From Euryarchaeota archaeon UBA125 (GTDB lineage Archaea > Thermoplasmatota > Poseidoniia > Poseidoniales > Thalassarchaeaceae): 47,470 nucleotides of DNA. Of the stretch, positions 33,602 to 41,577 are shown piece after piece. The notes under the pieces were generated by a model, which saw nothing but the letters and a program-made list of their open reading frames with translations, was not told the DNA's origin and ran no database searches. The first letter of the stretch is position 1, and the number at the start of each line of letters is the position of its first letter. The position numbers and the translations under genes were made by a program. The stretch lies in assembly GCA_002502625.1 (NCBI GenBank), contig DAPV01000041.1, positions 1 to 47,470 on the forward strand. The letters are read 5' to 3'.

Positions 33602-33799
33602 ATGCCTAGGCGAAAGTATGGTCGCCTCACAAAACCTCTTGAGATTCCACCTAAAGACAACTGCTCAAGATGTAGGTCTGGAAAACATTGTCCTATTCCA
33701 GGACATAAGGGAAATGAGGTTAGAGCAAATAGAGAATGGATAGGTCCCGAGGATATTGATAAACGACAAAATAAGAAAAAACCAGGGCAAAAGCGCTGA
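33602..33799 (+). CDS. Small Cys/His-rich basic protein
   Basis: A 65-residue protein of unknown function. It has a Cys/His cluster CSRCRSGKHCPIPGH (three Cys and two His in 15 residues) that could bind zinc, and a basic start and end (MPRRKYGRL, KRQNKKKPGQKR). It follows the HhH gene by 38 bases on the same strand, which favours a nucleic-acid-related role. Its stop abuts the Xer recombinase stop. Confidence 0.55.
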   Translation: MPRRKYGRLTKPLEIPPKDNCSRCRSGKHCPIPGHKGNEVRANREWIGPEDIDKRQNKKKPGQKR

Positions 33800-34852
33800 T
33801 TATTCTTCAATAGCTGCATTTTGTGCTCTATGGTATATTTCTCGAAGAGTTTGATCACTAATGTCGAGATATATTCGAGTTGTTTGAATGTTCGAGTGTC
33901 CTAGAAGACGTTGAATAGAAACCAAATCTACACCTCTCTCGAGTAGTCCTGTAGCGAAATTATGTCTTAGAGTATGTGGGGTCAATCTAGAACGAGGAAT
34001 TTTCGCGGAATCAGCAATTGAATCCATCATTTTTTGTATATATCTAGGAGCAACTCTACTAGATCTCGTTGATAGGAAAACCGCATCTACATCATCTCCA
34101 ACAGGACTTTTGGTATCTATTTGCATTCTACGGGAACCAAACCAGGCATTCATCGAATCAACAGTCTTTTTCGTGTAGAGGACTAATCTGTCTTTGTTTC
34201 CTTTTCCTCCGTAAATTCTCGCTGATTTATCTATCAGATCTAAATTACTCATATCAAGTGAGCATAGTTCCGAGACTCTCATACCTGTGTCTAATAATAG
34301 AGTAATAATTGGTTCTGCGAGTGGATTTTCCGAATTAGCCGCAGAGTCACGTACACGCCCAATTTCATCACGAGTTAAGGTTCTAGGCAAAGGTCTCGTT
34401 CCACCTGGTCTTTGTACCCAATCAGGAATTCTATGTCCTAGATACTTGAATAGATGACCAATTGCAGCAATTCTTGCATTGATAGTTGCAGGCCTCAGAT
34501 TTGAGATAGATTGAACAAACAAATCCAATCGACCATTATTCGGATCACATCGATTATGCATTTCAGAAATTGGCATTTCTTCAATATCAATTTCTTCTTC
34601 ATCAGGTAATAGAATCAAAGCAAATCTTCTTGCTGATGAAAGATAAGACCTAATGGTGTGTTCACTTTTCTTTTCCGCTTTCAATTGTGTCTCCCATAAT
34701 GAAATCCAAGGTAGGTGTTGAATTCGAACTAGTCTAGAAGGAAGGATTTGCCCTGTACCAGTGAAATTTGAATCGAAAGGGGTTGCTAAACGTCCGTGGG
34801 GGCCATTTGGTGACCATCCGCTACGCTGTCGCTCGTTATCCATGGGTCCCAT
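33800..34852 (-). CDS. Tyrosine recombinase/integrase of XerC/D (XerA) type
   Basis: A 350-residue tyrosine recombinase. The N-terminal SAM-like core-binding domain (WISLWETQLKAEKKSEHTI, RSYLSSARRF, then INARIAAIGHLFKYLGHR) is about residues 45-155. The catalytic domain shows LLLDTGMRVSEL (Arg I), GGKGNKDRLVLYTKK (Lys), LTPHTLRHNFATGLL (His/Arg II), LLGHSNIQTTRIYLD (His III and Tyr nucleophile). All catalytic residues are present. The length and single-copy genomic setting suit a XerA-type dimer-resolution recombinase as well as an integrase. No flanking att duplication was found by eye. The first ATG (34852) is used; 34843 is equally possible. Confidence 0.87.
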   Translation of the reverse strand: MGPMDNERQRSGWSPNGPHGRLATPFDSNFTGTGQILPSRLVRIQHLPWISLWETQLKAEKKSEHTIRSYLSSARRFALILLPDEEEIDIEEMPISEMHNRCDPNNGRLDLFVQSISNLRPATINARIAAIGHLFKYLGHRIPDWVQRPGGTRPLPRTLTRDEIGRVRDSAANSENPLAEPIITLLLDTGMRVSELCSLDMSNLDLIDKSARIYGGKGNKDRLVLYTKKTVDSMNAWFGSRRMQIDTKSPVGDDVDAVFLSTRSSRVAPRYIQKMMDSIADSAKIPRSRLTPHTLRHNFATGLLERGVDLVSIQRLLGHSNIQTTRIYLDISDQTLREIYHRAQNAAIEE

Positions 34853-34936
34853 CCCATCCCCGAAGGGTATTGTCAGATGGGGGTGTTATGTTTGAACCCT
34901 TCCTGACGATTGAAAACGGTAGCTATCGTTTTTTAT

Positions 34937-36097
34937 CTAACTCAATGCAGCCGGTGACTCATCATCTCCTTCAATATGAGATCTCATCGATTCTAAAGGC
35001 CCATACAAAACAATTTGGTCATTTGGTTGTAAAATTAATTCAACATCTGGTGACCAGATATTTTCTTTTCCACGAATTATAGTAACTACATTTGCGTTAG
35101 GAGGTATAACTTCTGAAATAGATCTTCCAATAAATTGGGGCCATGTATTGAGTATCACTGTTACTGTGCCAAAACCAGTTCTTCTTCTAATAATTTCATC
35201 TAAGTTTACTGATTGTATTTTGTGTCGTTTAGCGATCATTTCAATGATATGTCCTGCAACATTACTTCCGGATGCCTTTTCGATTCCTTCTAATCCTGGA
35301 CTTGAATTTACTTCTAGTAGAATTGGCCCTGTTCTTCCTTCTAGTAAATCAACGCCTCCAACATCTATTCCTAGGTGATTTGCAGCTTCTATTGCGACTT
35401 TAGCATAATCATCAGGTAGATCTATTTGTTCTACTCTGCCACCAAGATGGTAGTTTGATCTAAATTCTCGACCGTTAGAAACCCTTCTCATGGCTGCCAC
35501 TACTTCACCACCGACAACAATAACTCTAATGTCTCTACCATGACTTTCTTTGATATATTCTTGAACAAGTACAGTTTTCCTTTCAGCAATTAGTCTGTAG
35601 ACCATCTCCTTAGCTTGGCGAATTGATCTAACTAAGAACACTCCATCTCCTTGTGTACCTTGACTAGTTTTGACAATACATGGAACTCCTCCTACTCGTG
35701 AAATTGCTCTTTCAACATCTTTCCACGAAGTAACTAAAGCAGTTTTTGGAACTGGTACTCCCTTTTGGGAAAGGATTTGACTAGCAGTTAATTTATCTCG
35801 GCTTCTAAGTATCGCATCTGCACTATTTGCAACGTATACACCCATGCGCTCAAATTGACGAACAACTCTAACACCTTCTGTGGTTACTGAATATCCAATA
35901 CGTGGTATTACAGCATCGACATCTAATGGCCAACCTTGGTAAATTACTTGTCCATTTCTATCATCTAGAATTAGACTAGTCTCTAAAGGGTCTACAATTT
36001 CTACAATCATGCCCGCAGCATCTGCTTCATTCATTAGACGTCGAGTACTATACAACTGTGGACCCCTAGACAGAATACATAGTCTAGGCGCTCTCAT
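34937..36097 (-). CDS. RimK-type ATP-grasp ligase with C-terminal TrkA_C (RCK_C) domain
   Basis: A 386-residue fusion. Residues 1 to about 290 form a RimK-type ATP-grasp enzyme: ADAILRSRDKLTASQILSQK, PCIVKTSQGTQGDGVFLV (ATP-binding loop), VLVQEYIKESHGRDIRVIVV and GPILLEVNSSPGLEGIE (metal-binding Glu and Asn). RimK-group enzymes add Glu or other amino acids to a carboxyl group on a protein, coenzyme F420 or LysW. Residues about 310-375 (VTVILNTWPQFIGRSISEV, IPPNANVVTIIRGKE, ILQPNDQIVLYGP) match the RCK_C/TrkA_C ligand-binding fold of potassium-channel regulators. The fused domain may sense a small ligand or nucleotide. The substrate is unknown. Confidence 0.85.
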   Translation of the reverse strand: MRAPRLCILSRGPQLYSTRRLMNEADAAGMIVEIVDPLETSLILDDRNGQVIYQGWPLDVDAVIPRIGYSVTTEGVRVVRQFERMGVYVANSADAILRSRDKLTASQILSQKGVPVPKTALVTSWKDVERAISRVGGVPCIVKTSQGTQGDGVFLVRSIRQAKEMVYRLIAERKTVLVQEYIKESHGRDIRVIVVGGEVVAAMRRVSNGREFRSNYHLGGRVEQIDLPDDYAKVAIEAANHLGIDVGGVDLLEGRTGPILLEVNSSPGLEGIEKASGSNVAGHIIEMIAKRHKIQSVNLDEIIRRRTGFGTVTVILNTWPQFIGRSISEVIPPNANVVTIIRGKENIWSPDVELILQPNDQIVLYGPLESMRSHIEGDDESPAALS

Positions 36098-36181
36098 AAC
36101 CTGCGACCATCCCGGTCTTGATTTGAATTCATCCCTATTTTTGGGGTTTTATTGAAGACTAAGTGGTGCATCCGACCATCT

Positions 36182-37357
36182 ATGCAGCCCCCTAATGCTG
36201 CCCCATCTGTTCCTGCTGGGCCTACATCTGCTCCTACTTCTTTTGATCCGATCGCTGAGATGGAAGATAAACGAAATAGAAAAGAAAAACGTGAGCGACA
36301 GCTTAAGAATTTGAAGTCAAATCGCTCTTCTAAGCGGATTAATGTGTATCTTACTCTTGGGATTCTTACATTATTATTTGGATTTTCATTTTTTCCTTTA
36401 TCACAAGGAGATATTTCGTCTAACCCTCACGAATCATTATCTTCCGAGGAAGTAACTTCTTGGATGGATCCTATGAGTCCTCAACATTGGACTCAAGAGC
36501 AGATAGATGAACGTGCGGAATCTAAAATTTGGGATGGCAGTGATTTCAATGCAGGATCTTTTGAGCAAGAATTGAACTTAGGTATTTGGCAGCCATTCAA
36601 ATTAGGTCCATTGAATGATGTTCAAGTTAAAGTCAGTATCAAAGGATACAGATTTGATGGACAAAATACTTCTTTCAATATTGGTTTATTTTATGCACCC
36701 AATGGATGCGATGCTTTACCAACTACTGAAATTGTATGGAATAGAGATTCTACTTCTAGAACTACAATAATGGATACAGAAGAATCTGCGGCACTTCCTC
36801 CTGGAGAAATTCGTGAAGTTACTTTAACAGTAAAGCCTGGACGTTATTGTTTAATTTTCCAGTATCTAGATGCTCAAGATTACAATCATCCCTCTTGGAG
36901 CAATACACAGCAATTCTGGAAGGCTACTGTTGATTCTGAAGTCGATATGTTTTGGCCTAGAGCATTTCTACTTCCAATATGTGTTTTGATTTTACCTTTA
37001 TTAATTTCATCAATTATTGGTGCACAAAAGGCAGGAAGGGCATTCAAGCAATTGAGATTCCCTGAATCATCCTCTAAATCTACTGAAGAACAAGTTATGG
37101 ATGCTGCGGAGGCTGAAAGGGCAATGGGCATGGATTTGTCAACAGGTTCTGAAGGAGTTGATGAACAAGAGTCTGATTCTGGTGAGACTCCATCCCAAGA
37201 TGACACAACTGATTTAGAAAACGAGGAAGTAGATTCTGTAGAGAATTCAGATAAAACAACTACAGAGTCAGAAACAGGAGCCTCTCAATATACCGATGAG
37301 CAACTATTAGCAGCAGGTTGGACTCATGAGCAGATTACTCAAATGCGCGGCAACTAA
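36182..37357 (+). CDS. Two-segment membrane protein with C-terminal GWTHEQI motif
   Basis: A protein of about 391 residues not assignable to a family. ATG 36182 begins a Pro/Ala-rich cytosolic start, then a highly charged helix (MEDKRNRKEKRERQLKNLKS). A membrane segment (VYLTLGILTLLFGFSFFPLS) leads to an extracytoplasmic beta domain of about 200 residues with one Cys pair (PNGCDALPTT and GRYCLIFQY). A second membrane segment (FLLPICVLILPLLISSIIGAQ) follows, then an acidic cytosolic tail ending in YTDEQLLAAGWTHEQI. That ending looks like a short conserved module. It starts the codirectional run leading to the SAP protein and ParA. Confidence 0.65.
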   Translation: MQPPNAAPSVPAGPTSAPTSFDPIAEMEDKRNRKEKRERQLKNLKSNRSSKRINVYLTLGILTLLFGFSFFPLSQGDISSNPHESLSSEEVTSWMDPMSPQHWTQEQIDERAESKIWDGSDFNAGSFEQELNLGIWQPFKLGPLNDVQVKVSIKGYRFDGQNTSFNIGLFYAPNGCDALPTTEIVWNRDSTSRTTIMDTEESAALPPGEIREVTLTVKPGRYCLIFQYLDAQDYNHPSWSNTQQFWKATVDSEVDMFWPRAFLLPICVLILPLLISSIIGAQKAGRAFKQLRFPESSSKSTEEQVMDAAEAERAMGMDLSTGSEGVDEQESDSGETPSQDDTTDLENEEVDSVENSDKTTTESETGASQYTDEQLLAAGWTHEQITQMRGN

Positions 37358-37449
37358 TACTATTGAAAGAAAACGCATTGTTTTGCACCTGTAGTGCAAC
37401 GGTTTGATAGCGACGCGTGATGACATCAGCATGGACGGAGGTGCAGTAC

Positions 37450-39516
37450 ATGGATCGCGATGAACTTGAATCGATGACTGTGGCCCAGTTGAAAATTTTA
37501 CTTGAAGAGAACAGTCTACCGAAATCAGGTAAAAAATCCGATTTAATTGATCGATTATTAGAAAATTCATTTTCAATTGATGAAGAAGAGGATTTTCTAA
37601 TTCTTGAAGAAGAAGACCATTTTGATGATGAGATTGAAATTCCTAAAGTATCCACTTCAACTCCTTCGGATAAAAAAATAGAGATAACGGAAGCTACAAT
37701 ACTTGATGCGGTTTTAGTCGAAGAAGATCAAACTCATGAAACTCCTTCTTTGAAGGTACGAGAACCAACCCCCAAGAAATCTGAACCGATGATAGAGATC
37801 AAAATCCATGCAGGCAAACCCCGTAGAGCAGTTGTTTTGGGAATAATCCTACTTGGTGCTGTTGTAGCAGGAGGTGGATATTGGTGGACATGGGTACAAG
37901 ATCAACAATCTTTCACAACTGAGCCTTCAAGATATGGTGATACAATGTCATTTACAATGACTGATGGACAAATTTCTGCTACTGGAGAAGAGATGGTAGA
38001 ATTATTGAGGGAAAATACAGGAGATGCTCTAGAAAAGGCATGTGGTGATTTAGAGGTTGCAATGAGTGGCACTGGCTCGATGTCTTTTCGTAATGCTCCC
38101 TCTTCTGAGATTACAAATACTAATGATCAAATTTATTCTGGTTCTGCTGAATCAATTGACGGATATGGTCGTATTCATTTAACAGCAGAAAGAAGCTTAT
38201 CTTATGATCTGAATGTGGATTTAAGTGGTAGAACATGGACTACTGATGGAAGTAAATGTAGCAATAGTTTGCAATGGGAGATGAATAGTAATTCTGTAAC
38301 AATTGAGTCAATTTCTTGGGAAGAATTGACTGAAGAAACAACAATTCAATCAGTTTCATCTCTTGATTTTCGAACTCCTGATAACGATCAGACTCGAGTA
38401 GATGCAGTTTCATTCGGAGGTACAGGAGTATCTGCAATTGATGGCATATTGCCATTTCTTTTACAACCAGCAATTCCCATGGATTTGTTCGAATCTTTTG
38501 GTACAACTTTGATTGAACCTGGCGTAACTGGGGAAGTTAATGGATGGAATTATGAGATTAAGGATTCACTAAGGGTAAATGGACAGTTGGTCATTCCTAT
38601 TGATTTGGAACAACCATCAATCAATGCATGTCTGGGTCATGCAAGAATGTCATTACAAATTGTTGAAGGCAATCCTTGGCCTGTAGAACAACACGTTGAT
38701 ATCTTAATCAACAAAGATAGAAAATCCAATGACTGCGGAGCAATCGAATCAACAGCCTTGGAATTAACTGTCCCTGAAGGACAATTGATAATTGCTTACA
38801 AATTGAGTGGGACATCATTTACTCAAGGAGAGCGACCTATTGATTGGGGAATATTATATTCAGGTAGACCGGGACCAGGAGAAGACATTCCTTCTAGTCA
38901 ATCTCAATGGACGAATCACATTTCCGATGAATCCATAATTAGAGAATTTACAATCGAAGAAGCAGTTGAATGTTTAATGAATTCATCTTCTCCTAGCGGA
39001 GTTCGTTCAGCAATAAATAATGATGGCTATTTGTGGAAAGTAAATCATAGACAAGAAAATGGAGAGATTTGGAACTTGAGTTGGGTCGATCCTCAAGATG
39101 ATGCAGGATGGACTGAAGTGAAGGGAACTTCCGAACAATCATGTGAAGTCATTAGTGATGGAACAATTTCTCCTTCAGATTCTCCGGGATATAACCTAAA
39201 TGCAATTCCTGAAACATTATCTCTTTCTACATTAGAAACTAGAATGCTAGAGATGGACGGATCAGATCAGCCTGGCTCCATCTTGGGACTCGGTCAAGGA
39301 TTGAATTCTGATGTTACAGTTGGTGCAATTTTGCTAGCAACCACTAGTTCTGATTTATTGGATATCTTAACCAGTCAACAAAATATTGATCAAGGTGAAG
39401 TTGGATTTACAGCATCTAGAAGCTGGAACGTTGGATCTACTGAACACAATTATGATCTTGCAATAGATGCTGAAAGGGGTCGAATAATTGGATGGATTCA
39501 TACTACGGTAGCATGA
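37450..39516 (+). CDS. Membrane protein with N-terminal cytosolic SAP domain
   Basis: A protein of about 688 residues. Residues 6-42 form a SAP domain (LESMTVAQLKILLEENSLP, then SGKKSDLIDRLLEN), a helix-extended-helix DNA-binding motif common in chromatin proteins. An acidic linker (EEEDFLILEEEDHFDDE) and a basic stretch (IHAGKPRRA) follow. There is one membrane helix (VVLGIILLGAVVAGGGYWW, about 130-150). The remaining 530 residues are predicted extracytoplasmic, rich in Ser, Thr and Glu, with single Cys at intervals. Topology would put the SAP domain in the cytosol. GGAGGTG precedes ATG 37450; the frame open to 37417 is less likely. ParA lies 75 bases downstream on the same strand. Confidence 0.75.
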   Translation: MDRDELESMTVAQLKILLEENSLPKSGKKSDLIDRLLENSFSIDEEEDFLILEEEDHFDDEIEIPKVSTSTPSDKKIEITEATILDAVLVEEDQTHETPSLKVREPTPKKSEPMIEIKIHAGKPRRAVVLGIILLGAVVAGGGYWWTWVQDQQSFTTEPSRYGDTMSFTMTDGQISATGEEMVELLRENTGDALEKACGDLEVAMSGTGSMSFRNAPSSEITNTNDQIYSGSAESIDGYGRIHLTAERSLSYDLNVDLSGRTWTTDGSKCSNSLQWEMNSNSVTIESISWEELTEETTIQSVSSLDFRTPDNDQTRVDAVSFGGTGVSAIDGILPFLLQPAIPMDLFESFGTTLIEPGVTGEVNGWNYEIKDSLRVNGQLVIPIDLEQPSINACLGHARMSLQIVEGNPWPVEQHVDILINKDRKSNDCGAIESTALELTVPEGQLIIAYKLSGTSFTQGERPIDWGILYSGRPGPGEDIPSSQSQWTNHISDESIIREFTIEEAVECLMNSSSPSGVRSAINNDGYLWKVNHRQENGEIWNLSWVDPQDDAGWTEVKGTSEQSCEVISDGTISPSDSPGYNLNAIPETLSLSTLETRMLEMDGSDQPGSILGLGQGLNSDVTVGAILLATTSSDLLDILTSQQNIDQGEVGFTASRSWNVGSTEHNYDLAIDAERGRIIGWIHTTVA

Positions 39517-39591
39517 TAATACACCTCAAATATAGTTTTCAACGATTTATTGAGCGTCATGTTGAACATCTCTTAGGTTTGAGATGGTTCG

Positions 39592-40554
39592 ATGGGTGAG
39601 GAATTGAATGACTCATTTTCTTCAAGAATGGATAATTCGCTAGATGATTATTTGATTCATGATGTTTCATTCGTTGAAGAGGAACATCCTATCTCTAGTG
39701 ACATTACAGATACAGATGCTAAATCACGTAGATTATTCGATATCCCTCATTCTTTACCTACTAAACAGGGATTAGCAAGAATAGTTACAGTCACAAATCA
39801 AAAAGGAGGTGTAGGGAAGACAACATCGGTAATTAATATTGCAACTCATCTTGCTTTGAGAGGCGCAAAAGTCCTTGTTGTCGATTGCGATGCACAAGGA
39901 AATTGTGCATCTGGTTTGGGTATTGATAAGTCTAAAACAAAAATTACAACTAAGGATGTTATACTTACTCCTAGCATTTCTATTCAAGCAAGGCATGCAA
40001 CTGCCGTTGAAGGATTACATCTCATAGTAGGAGATCATAATTTAGTTGGCGTTGAAGAGTCATTATCTGCTCAACTTGGAAGAGAGAGACGTTTAGTTGA
40101 AGCATTAGCAACTCTCCGACCACATTATGATTTGATACTGATAGATACTGCACCGTCAATGAGTATCGTTTCTGTTAATGCCTTGACTGCTTCTGATGGG
40201 GTATTAATTCCAGTACAGACAGAATATTTGGCACTCGAAGGTGTAGCATTATTGATGGGAACAATTCAGGAAGTTCGTAGAATACTGAATAATTCACTCG
40301 GAGTAGATGCAGTAATCATGACCATGCATTCTCCTACTCTACTTAATACACAGGTAGCAGGCCATCTGAGAGAGACTTTTGGGGATTTAGTTCTAGAGCC
40401 GCCTGTTAGAAGAAATATTCGTCTTGCTGAATCTCCAAGTCAAGGTGTACCAATTCAATTTCATGCACCTCAAAGCCACGGTGGCCAAGATTATTCACTT
40501 CTTTCTTCGGAATTAGAAGCATTATGGTTCCCAGGGGGTCTCAATAATGAATGA
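39592..40554 (+). CDS. parA: ParA/Soj-family ATPase
   Basis: A 320-residue deviant-Walker ATPase: NQKGGVGKTTSVINIA (about 68-83), VVDCDAQGN (A'), LILIDTAPSMS (Walker B) and the Soj-type end VRRNIRLAESPSQG. These proteins form ATP-dependent dimers on DNA and position chromosomes, plasmids or protein complexes, usually with a ParB-type partner that stimulates ATP hydrolysis. The protein has a 60-residue N-terminal extension (SFSSRMDNSLDDYL, FVEEEHPISSD) that is acidic and probably disordered. The usual MYDxR segment near the DNA-contacting region is replaced by MHSPTLL. The stop overlaps the start of the next gene by eight bases, so the two are translated together. Confidence 0.92.
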   Translation: MGEELNDSFSSRMDNSLDDYLIHDVSFVEEEHPISSDITDTDAKSRRLFDIPHSLPTKQGLARIVTVTNQKGGVGKTTSVINIATHLALRGAKVLVVDCDAQGNCASGLGIDKSKTKITTKDVILTPSISIQARHATAVEGLHLIVGDHNLVGVEESLSAQLGRERRLVEALATLRPHYDLILIDTAPSMSIVSVNALTASDGVLIPVQTEYLALEGVALLMGTIQEVRRILNNSLGVDAVIMTMHSPTLLNTQVAGHLRETFGDLVLEPPVRRNIRLAESPSQGVPIQFHAPQSHGGQDYSLLSSELEALWFPGGLNNE

Positions 40555-40993
40555 TGACACAAGAGGTCTTGGCAGAGGTCTTGATGATTTAATGGCTCAA
40601 AATGAAATAGATTTACCATTTTTATCTACATATGGTCCTGCTTCTGATGTAGAAGATGATGTCTCTCAAGCAAAAAGCCCTCCAGAAGAAATTTTTGATG
40701 CAGTATTGCGGCATCTTCGTTCTTTACAACAAAACTTTGACCATAATCAAGAGAGAGAAATTCAAATTTCTGGTTTAGTGGTGAAAATTGAGGATAATGG
40801 TGTCAATCTTACATTTAATCATTCAATTCGTCTCCCCTTTGTTCCAAGTGATCTAGCTTCACCTGGACTCACAGAAGGGAATTTGTCTGATGACGGATTA
40901 TCTGGGAATGTGAAAATTCAAGCATGGGGAATTGAAGCAAGACGTTGTATTTCTCGATTTGTTGAACATTCACAAATTAACGACGATGAATAA
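40547..40993 (+). CDS. Small ParA-partner candidate with ParB-like N-terminal GLGRGL motif
   Basis: A 148-residue protein that starts MNDDTRGLGRGLDDLM. The RGLGRGLxxL motif is the hallmark of ParB N-termini, where it binds and activates ParA. The rest has no ParB CTPase motif and no helix-turn-helix. Instead there is an acidic linker (VEDDVSQAKSPPEE), a helix (IFDAVLRHLRSLQQNFDHNQ) and a beta-rich C-terminal part (EIQISGLVVKIEDNGVNLTF, VKIQAWGIEARRCISRFVE). The start overlaps the parA stop by eight bases. The 3' end overlaps the convergent exported-protein gene by 17 bases. Role inferred from motif and coupling, not demonstrated. Confidence 0.7.
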   Translation: MNDDTRGLGRGLDDLMAQNEIDLPFLSTYGPASDVEDDVSQAKSPPEEIFDAVLRHLRSLQQNFDHNQEREIQISGLVVKIEDNGVNLTFNHSIRLPFVPSDLASPGLTEGNLSDDGLSGNVKIQAWGIEARRCISRFVEHSQINDDE

Positions 40994-41537
40994 TTGCAGC
41001 GGCAATTAAGATACTCATGGTTATCCCCATTATTCCAAGTGCAGGGGTTTTTTCAATTTCACCACAGATTCCTTCATCTTCATTATAATTCTCTCCACCC
41101 CACTCTTCACTATCAAACCAACAATCGGACCAAACTTTCCATCCCCATCCAGTATCTGGAATTCTGGTTTCATTGTCTCCTTCGATTAAATCAAAATACC
41201 AATTTACATATGTTTGATCATCAATCGGATTAACTTCCACAGTCCAAATTCCAGTAGTATTATCTTTCATCATATCTTGTGGATTTGGAGGATAACATAG
41301 TCCACTATTTACACAAATCTGAGTCCAAATTTGAATTGAAGAGATATTAGACTCATTATGTAGTTGAACATTAATGTCAAAATCTTGATTTCCATAGAAA
41401 ACGTCTGAAAATGTTACTTCTGAAATATCAGAATTTTGTATATCTGTAACTTGATTTTCACCCCCTCCACCAGCTGCAGATACAACAGTTGATGCAAAGA
41501 TAAGAATCGAAATTGAAAGGGCAATCCTAGTTCTCAT
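40977..41537 (-). CDS. Exported protein with C-terminal membrane anchor
   Basis: A 186-residue secreted-type protein of unknown function. It has a signal peptide (MRTRIALSISILIFASTVVS), a Gly-rich linker (AAGGGGENQ), a beta domain with Asn-linked glycosylation-type sites (NESNISS, DNTTG) and four Cys (CVNSGLC, CWF, GICGE). The C-terminus (TPALGIMGITMSILIAAAII, then HRR) is a short hydrophobic anchor with a basic end. That tripartite shape recalls archaeosortase-processed surface proteins, but no canonical PGF motif is present. It is convergent with the ParA-partner gene, overlapping it at the 3' end. Confidence 0.65.
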   Translation of the reverse strand: MRTRIALSISILIFASTVVSAAGGGGENQVTDIQNSDISEVTFSDVFYGNQDFDINVQLHNESNISSIQIWTQICVNSGLCYPPNPQDMMKDNTTGIWTVEVNPIDDQTYVNWYFDLIEGDNETRIPDTGWGWKVWSDCWFDSEEWGGENYNEDEGICGEIEKTPALGIMGITMSILIAAAIIHRR

Positions 41538-41577
41538 ATGTACTGGATGTTCCTTATCCTATTCAATACTGATGTAA

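Noticed and set aside
33800..36097. Xer recombinase as a sign of an integrated element
   Set aside because: Neighbours are housekeeping-type genes with the same base composition; no att repeats, tRNA target or phage genes seen.
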